Part shown: positions 59,077-64,000 of the stretch, in pieces
How positions within the stretch are numbered: position 1 is the first letter of the stretch
Layout: each line of letters begins with the position of its first letter
Assembly (NCBI GenBank): GCA_963922205.1
Contig: CAWUHX010000009.1
Coordinates: forward strand, 1,798,001 to 1,862,000
Direction: 5' to 3'
DNA length: 64,000 bases
Source of the DNA: Romanomermis culicivorax
Taxonomy: Eukaryota > Nematoda > Enoplea > Mermithida > Mermithidae
Program-made: the position numbers and the translations under genes
Notes under the pieces: model-generated
Database searches by the model: none
What the model saw: only the letters and a program-made list of their open reading frames with translations
What the model was told of the DNA's origin: nothing

Positions 59077-60237
59077 TCAAAAAGTTCTGAGACTGGGACT
59101 TTTTTCGTGAACTGATAAGGATTTTTATTGTACTGTAAATAGAAAATGAAAAATTTTGGTTTATTCAGCATTCGAAGTACCTTAACTTTTGAGATTATGG
59201 AAAATTTGAAATTTGAGGTCAAACTTGGTCGGGCTTTGATGGCCATATGTGATACTTTAGCTAAACTCTTCACGAACCACAACTTGGTAGATTCAAAAAT
59301 CAAAATCTGTCTGTAGGACTGAAGAATCCAAGGGGTCATCCTGCAACCAATAGTCAATGACAAAAATGTGGCTGCCGTTCAGGCTGCGGTTGAAAAAGAC
59401 AGAAGTGTCTCGATCAATATCACAGCCCACTCTGTCGGCCTTTCTTAAGGTTCGACTCAAGAAATTATGGTTAACCATTTGGGCTTGAGTAAACTTTCAA
59501 CCCATTGGGTGCCAAAAGCATTAGCGACTATTCACCGCACAATGCGTGTGGAGCGAGCAGTTGATTTTTTAACCGAATCGATACGGATACAGACGATTTT
59601 TATGTGAGCATCATTACGCGAGATGAAACCTGGATTTACCTGTTATATCCAGAATCTAAACAACAGTCGAAGCAACGGTAACGGCTCCCTCAGGATCAAC
59701 GAGCCCAATTAAATTCAAAGCTGATCGATCAGTCAAAAATGTCATGACCACGGTTTTTCGGGATCCAGAACGAGTCATCTTGGTCGATTTCCGGGGAGGC
59801 CAAAAGGCTATCACTGGGTCGTATTAGAAACAAGTTCTTCAAAAATTGTGATCAGAGAGAGGTTTAAAAAATTGCACCGTTAGATTTTGTTCCACCAGAC
59901 AATGCGCCAGCCCGCTCCAGCACGATTTCCAAGACGGTACTTCAACATTTTAACTGGGAATTGCTTTCCCACCCCTGTATAGTCCAAACTTTGCTTCATC
60001 GAACTCTTTCCGTTTGTCAAGTCGGAAGAAAGTTTGAAGGGAAAACAATGATATTTGATTTCTGATGTGAAACATGCTGTTTTGACCCGGTCCCATTCGA
60101 AAGCCCCTGATTTTTACAGGAGCCACTTAGGACGATAGAGACATTGTTGTTATGAGTTGGACAGTGATTATATTGAGAAATAAAAGTGACATCGTGAATT
60201 ACATTAAATTTATAAGATCAGTCTCAAAACATGTTGA
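59077..60237 (+). mobile_element. Mariner transposon, full length, decayed
   Basis: 1,161 bp. Inverted ends TCAAAAAGTTCTGAGACTG (59077) and, reading in from 60237, TCAACATGTTTTGAGACTG. TA on both sides (59075-59076, 60238-60239), the mariner target duplication. Contains a broken mariner transposase on the plus strand. Size is typical of mariners. Confidence 0.85.
59280..60185 (+). pseudogene. Mariner transposase pseudogene
   Basis: Recognisable in all parts but in more than one frame. Part of the helix-turn-helix domain (VNDKNVAAVQAAVEKDRSVS, near 59350), the linker (HLGLSKLSTHWVPKAL, near 59475), the first catalytic aspartate block (RDETWIYLLYPESKQQ, near 59620), the second (FVPPDNAPARS, near 59890) and the C-terminal SHSKAPDFYRSH (near 60095). 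In the third catalytic block the YSPDLAPSD-type motif reads YSPNFASSN, so that aspartate is lost; a one-base shift just precedes it. At least five frameshifts or stops in all. It once cut and pasted the element at TA sites; now inactive. Confidence 0.85.
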
Positions 60238-60299
60238 TAAACTTGATCTGAAATTAAGATGCAAGAAATATTTGGTAATATGCGTCTGTGGTCATAGTC

Positions 60300-60709
60300 A
60301 TACATGCACGTGGGGGGTTTGGGGGATTTGAACCCCAGCTGACTTTGATTGACCCATAGCAGATTCTTTCTGACCCCCAGCCGATTTGACTACCCCAGCA
60401 ATGATTGACATGATGATGAAGGAAAATGAGCTAGAGAGAAGAAAAAGTCGTCATAAAAATGGGAATAATGCTGTAGTTTAACAATTTTTCTGAACAAAGC
60501 ATACTTGATTCCAAAAAAATAAAATTCAAACTAGTGCAGTCTATGCTAATAATTTCATATACCTGACTAATAGAGATTGAAGAATATGCTGTTTGGATAT
60601 TCGAAAACCTTTCTATGACCTTTTTTTCGTTATCAAGAATGAAAAGAAAATGTATTCCACACCCTTTCCTGGCTGGAACCCAGCAGAATTTCTATGCTGT
60701 GCATGTATG
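60300..60709 (+). mobile_element. MITE with CATACATGCAC ends, copy 2
   Basis: Perfect 11-bp inverted ends CATACATGCAC (60300-60310) and GTGCATGTATG (60699-60709). Flanked by a 12-bp direct repeat GGTCATAGTCAT (60291-60302 and 60709-60720) that overlaps the ends. Matches 27489-27910 in reverse. Lies about 60 bp from the mariner. Confidence 0.75.
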
Positions 60710-61349
<640 letters not shown>

Positions 61350-61480
61350 CTAAAATATGTTTTTTAATGGGTAAGTAATTTCTGAAAGGCAAAATCTACT
61401 TCAAACCACTCATCATTTTGTTCACTAGATTACTTTTTTGTTGATGCAAAAGAACAATGATAAAAGATTATATGGCTCAC

Positions 61481-61684
61481 ATCTCTGAGTAATTCGCCAA
61501 TCATGCCATTCCATCGACCTTTTTTGTCCACGCTTCCATATTGATCGTCTTTGACCAATTGTATTTGGTAAGGTTGAGATAAATTTTTGGCTATCAATTT
61601 CATCAAATCAACACAATAACCTTCGTACTGATCATTGCCAGAAAACTTTTCGTGGTCCTTTTTATGCATGAGAAACGGTTTACT
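61481..61684 (-). CDS. Ionotropic glutamate receptor, exon with start of S1
   Basis: 204 nt, exactly 68 codons in phase 0, from acceptor TTTCAG (61685) to donor GAT/GTGAGC (61480). Codes the first half of the S1 ligand-binding lobe: KPFLM, the GNDQYEGYCVDLM core and NGMIGELLRD. A 131-bp intron separates it from the next exon. The upstream exons (signal peptide, amino-terminal domain) were not found in 61690-64000, where a minisatellite and retroelement A3 lie. Frame intact. Confidence 0.95.
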
Positions 61685-61714
61685 CTGAAACATACATGCA
61701 AGGTGAGGACGGGA

Positions 61715-61995
61715 TATTCTCATGTGAGCGATTCTTAAATGAGTTATTCTCAAGTGAGCGATCCCCAAGTGAACGATTCCCAAATGAGCGAATTCCCAAT
61801 TGAGCGATTCTCATGTGAGCGATTTTCAACTGAAAAGATTTTCCAACCGACGATTCCCATGTAAGCGATTCCCAATTTAGCGAATTCCCAAGTGAGGGAA
61901 TTCCCAATTGAGCGATTCCTATGTTAGCCATTCCCAATGGAGTGAACTCCCAAATGAGCGAATTCCCAATTGGGTGATTCCAAATGAGCGATCGA
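61715..61995. repeat. 15-bp minisatellite next to a receptor exon
   Basis: About eighteen imperfect units of GAGCGATTCCCAAKT type. It begins some 30 bp upstream (gene sense) of the acceptor of the S1 exon, so it occupies the place of branch point and pyrimidine tract. Open frames on the minus strand across it arise because 15 is a multiple of three. Confidence 0.9.
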
Positions 61996-62108
61996 GAATG
62001 TAATAACACTCTCTTCATATTTTCTCTCTTTACCGCATGTTTTTCTTTTTATGTATTTCTTTTTTCTTTTGTTTTCTGTTTGCATTGCTTATGCGTTTTT
62101 TTTGCTCA

Positions 62109-62681
62109 TGTTGTAGTGTGTTTTCCGCCGATTTTTATCGTTTTGTCAAACCGCGTTAGAGCCCCGCAGGTGGCAAGTGGAGAGAGCAACGCGGACCACC
62201 AGCAGCCATCTTACTGTAGTGCACGTTGGTACGTGTGCGCTGGTCTCTCTCAATTATTATTATTAGTGTTATAATTTTTATGTTTTCGTTACTAGTTGTG
62301 CGCCCCGTTGGCCACCACTAGTCAATACTCGCCGCCTCCCACCACGCCTTTTGCTTTTCTCTCGCCCGTGCGTGGGAGTTGATTTTGTGTTTTTATTCTT
62401 ATCGCCCGTCTCCGCTTTGTTCACGTAAGTTTTTGTGTGTTATTGCGTAATATTAAAAAGGTAGAAAATTCTCGCCTTTCGATCTTGCGCAATAAGGGAG
62501 ACAATTAAAGAAAGCAGATTTTTCTTTAATTGTTGGGACAATTAGTATTGGGGTTTAAGTACCAGTAATTAGATTATCGGGTAAACGCGGGTGTGGGGAG
62601 CACGTACATTAAGGACGTAACCTCGGAATCCCAATCCTGCTCACGCCGCGTCATCACTGCCCTGGAGTCCAAGATACAACA
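62109..62681 (+). repeat. 5' LTR of A3 (573 bp)
   Basis: TGTTGTAGTG...GATACAACA; good match to the A1 LTR throughout, with a splice-donor-like GTAAGT near 62426. Followed by CTGGTGACCGCTTGGATTG. Confidence 0.93.
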
Positions 62682-62818
62682 CTGGTGACCGCTTGGATTG
62701 TACGCTGCCTCTCCCCGCCATTGCGTTGCATCCGAAAACGCTCAAAGAGTCCAAAATTCGACCCCGCCGCAGCTGCGCCAAAGGGTACAAAAGAGGTTAC
62801 TATACCCTGCGAAAAAAG

Positions 62819-64000
62819 ATGCCAAAAGTAAGCCACACACCGCCGGACTTCACCCGCTTTCCGTCACAATCCAGTTCTCCGAACGCCGCCACAGCCGCAC
62901 GCCGCGCCCTAAGTTTTGATCAAATGCTATTGCCGCGACCGTCAAATATTGCGCAATCGACAATGGTACCCACGGTAAGCCTCCCGCCCCATAATCCGCC
63001 CTTGTCTACTTTCAGTACTCCTGCGCTGGACGGGACGGCACAACCGCAAGTACCGCTCATTCCCGCAACTGCGGCGACGATCAATTCTCAACCACCGCGG
63101 TCGCTAAATCAAAACCCCCTCACCGCCGCCGTAAATTGCCCTAATGCGCCGCTCGCACAGCAAATGCCGCCGTTAAGTGCCGCGGCCCGAAATAACAATG
63201 ACCAAACCATCGCCAGAACCGACTCTTCCGAATCCTTTGTCAATATCGAACCACCGCAAGCCCCAGCCGCCACCCGTGCTTCAGTAAACAATCACCACAG
63301 CAGCCTAGCCATCTCAAACGCCAATTAAGTTCAAAATTTTCGAATTGAAGCACGCGACGCGCTGGACCAACTCAACACCGCTGCCGCGCGCATAACCAAA
63401 AATGTTCCTACTGTACAAACGATCGATCAAATTATCGGTGTCGTCTCCGACCAATTCCAAGCCCAGCAATTACGCGTCCAACGCGAAATCTAGGAACAAA
63501 CCAAAGCTACAAACGCACGTTTCGCCGCACTCGCTGAGCAAATGCAACAGTTGATTTCCACAACCACCGCCGCAACTAATGCACGCAATCCGACCACACC
63601 AAGACTGCTGCCGGTGTCCTCACGGTTTCACGGCGAGGAAACAAGAGATATTTATATCCCAAACGAAACTCTCCATGAAACTGAACCGGCTCCAGTCTTT
63701 GGCAGGCTACCAAATCAAGTCAAACCTAAAGCACTGTTCACGGATACCCTGTATAATAACCAATTTGCTCGCACTACACGCGTCGACGAAGATTTACACC
63801 GTTCCGCGCTTCAAAGACGCCAACTGCCCGCGGCAAACCATTTCGGTTTCTCAGATTACCCACCAGAAGATTATTATGACCACCCGCAACCTCGCTACGA
63901 CATGCCGCGCACGTCTCATCGTGAGGAAGATAGCCGCATCAAAACAATCGTCGACAACATGCACCCGCTGATTATCGATGGCGCCGCGACAAATAAACGT
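62819..64000 (+). pseudogene. Broken gag start of A3 (cut by window end)
   Basis: ATG at 62819 ([16 protein letters not shown]) at the same place as the A1 start. Aligns with gag residues 1 to about 400 of A1, as far as the beginning of the capsid-like part. At least two breaks in the visible part. Confidence 0.85.

Larger units (their letters stand above)
62109..64000 (+). mobile_element. Gypsy-type retrotransposon, copy A3 (runs off window), broken
   Basis: 5' LTR (62109-62681), primer site and the first 1.2 kb of gag; continues beyond the window. Closer to A1 than A2 is, with most CpG sites kept, but the visible gag has at least two breaks. Inserted in the receptor gene upstream of the S1 exon, antisense to it. 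Intermediate age. Confidence 0.9.

Noticed and set aside
61680-62018. Repeat-rich minus-strand protein (GIAHLRI-type repeats)
   Set aside because: It is the translation of a 15-bp minisatellite in an intron.

Overview
This looks like invertebrate animal DNA, possibly arthropod, from a genome rich in transposable elements. The only host gene I can support is an ionotropic glutamate receptor (AMPA/kainate class) on the minus strand. Three of its exons are visible: 61684-61481, 61349-60991 and 36387-36189. Codon phases and GT/AG signals agree at each junction. The 24.6-kb intron between the last two exons is packed with transposons and tandem repeats. The species cannot be fixed from the sequence alone.

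Layout. 46-14162: a whole-looking Gypsy-type LTR retrotransposon (copy A1) with 579-bp LTRs that read as identical, a TATA target duplication, an open gag-pol frame and a second open frame of 1560 codons. 14163-18160: the 3' part of an older, broken LTR element (D), into which A1 inserted. 18160-19465: a microsatellite and a truncated inverted-repeat transposon. 19466-27488: a broken Gypsy element (B), split by a 2.7-kb TTAA-flanked DNA transposon with about 410-bp inverted repeats and a C2H2 zinc-finger frame (21086-23780). 27489-27910: a MITE. 27911-32370: a broken Gypsy element on the minus strand (C). 32371-33540: a 98-bp tandem array joined to a dispersed repeat. 36189-36387: receptor exon. 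38811-50975: an old broken copy of the A family (A2). 50976-58970: satellite arrays, fragments of the TTAA family, a SINE and a transposon with perfect 199-bp inverted repeats. 59077-60237: a decayed mariner. 60300-60709: a second copy of the MITE. 60991-61684: two receptor exons. 62109-64000: the start of a third A-family copy (A3).

Most notable point. The second frame of the A family sits where retroviruses and errantiviruses carry env, but it does not look like an envelope protein. Its N-terminal part carries the three motifs of a DEDDy 3'-5' exonuclease of the RNase D/WRN/MUT-7 type. A lysine-run likely nuclear signal, a long proline-rich region and arginine/serine-rich tails follow. Related sequence lies at the same place in the older copy A2, so the arrangement belongs to the lineage and is not an accident of one insertion. 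Shared splice-like signals in the LTR leader and before the second frame suggest a spliced mRNA. Why a retrotransposon carries such a nuclease is open; RNA turnover, escape from small-RNA silencing and processing of its own nucleic acid are the obvious ideas.
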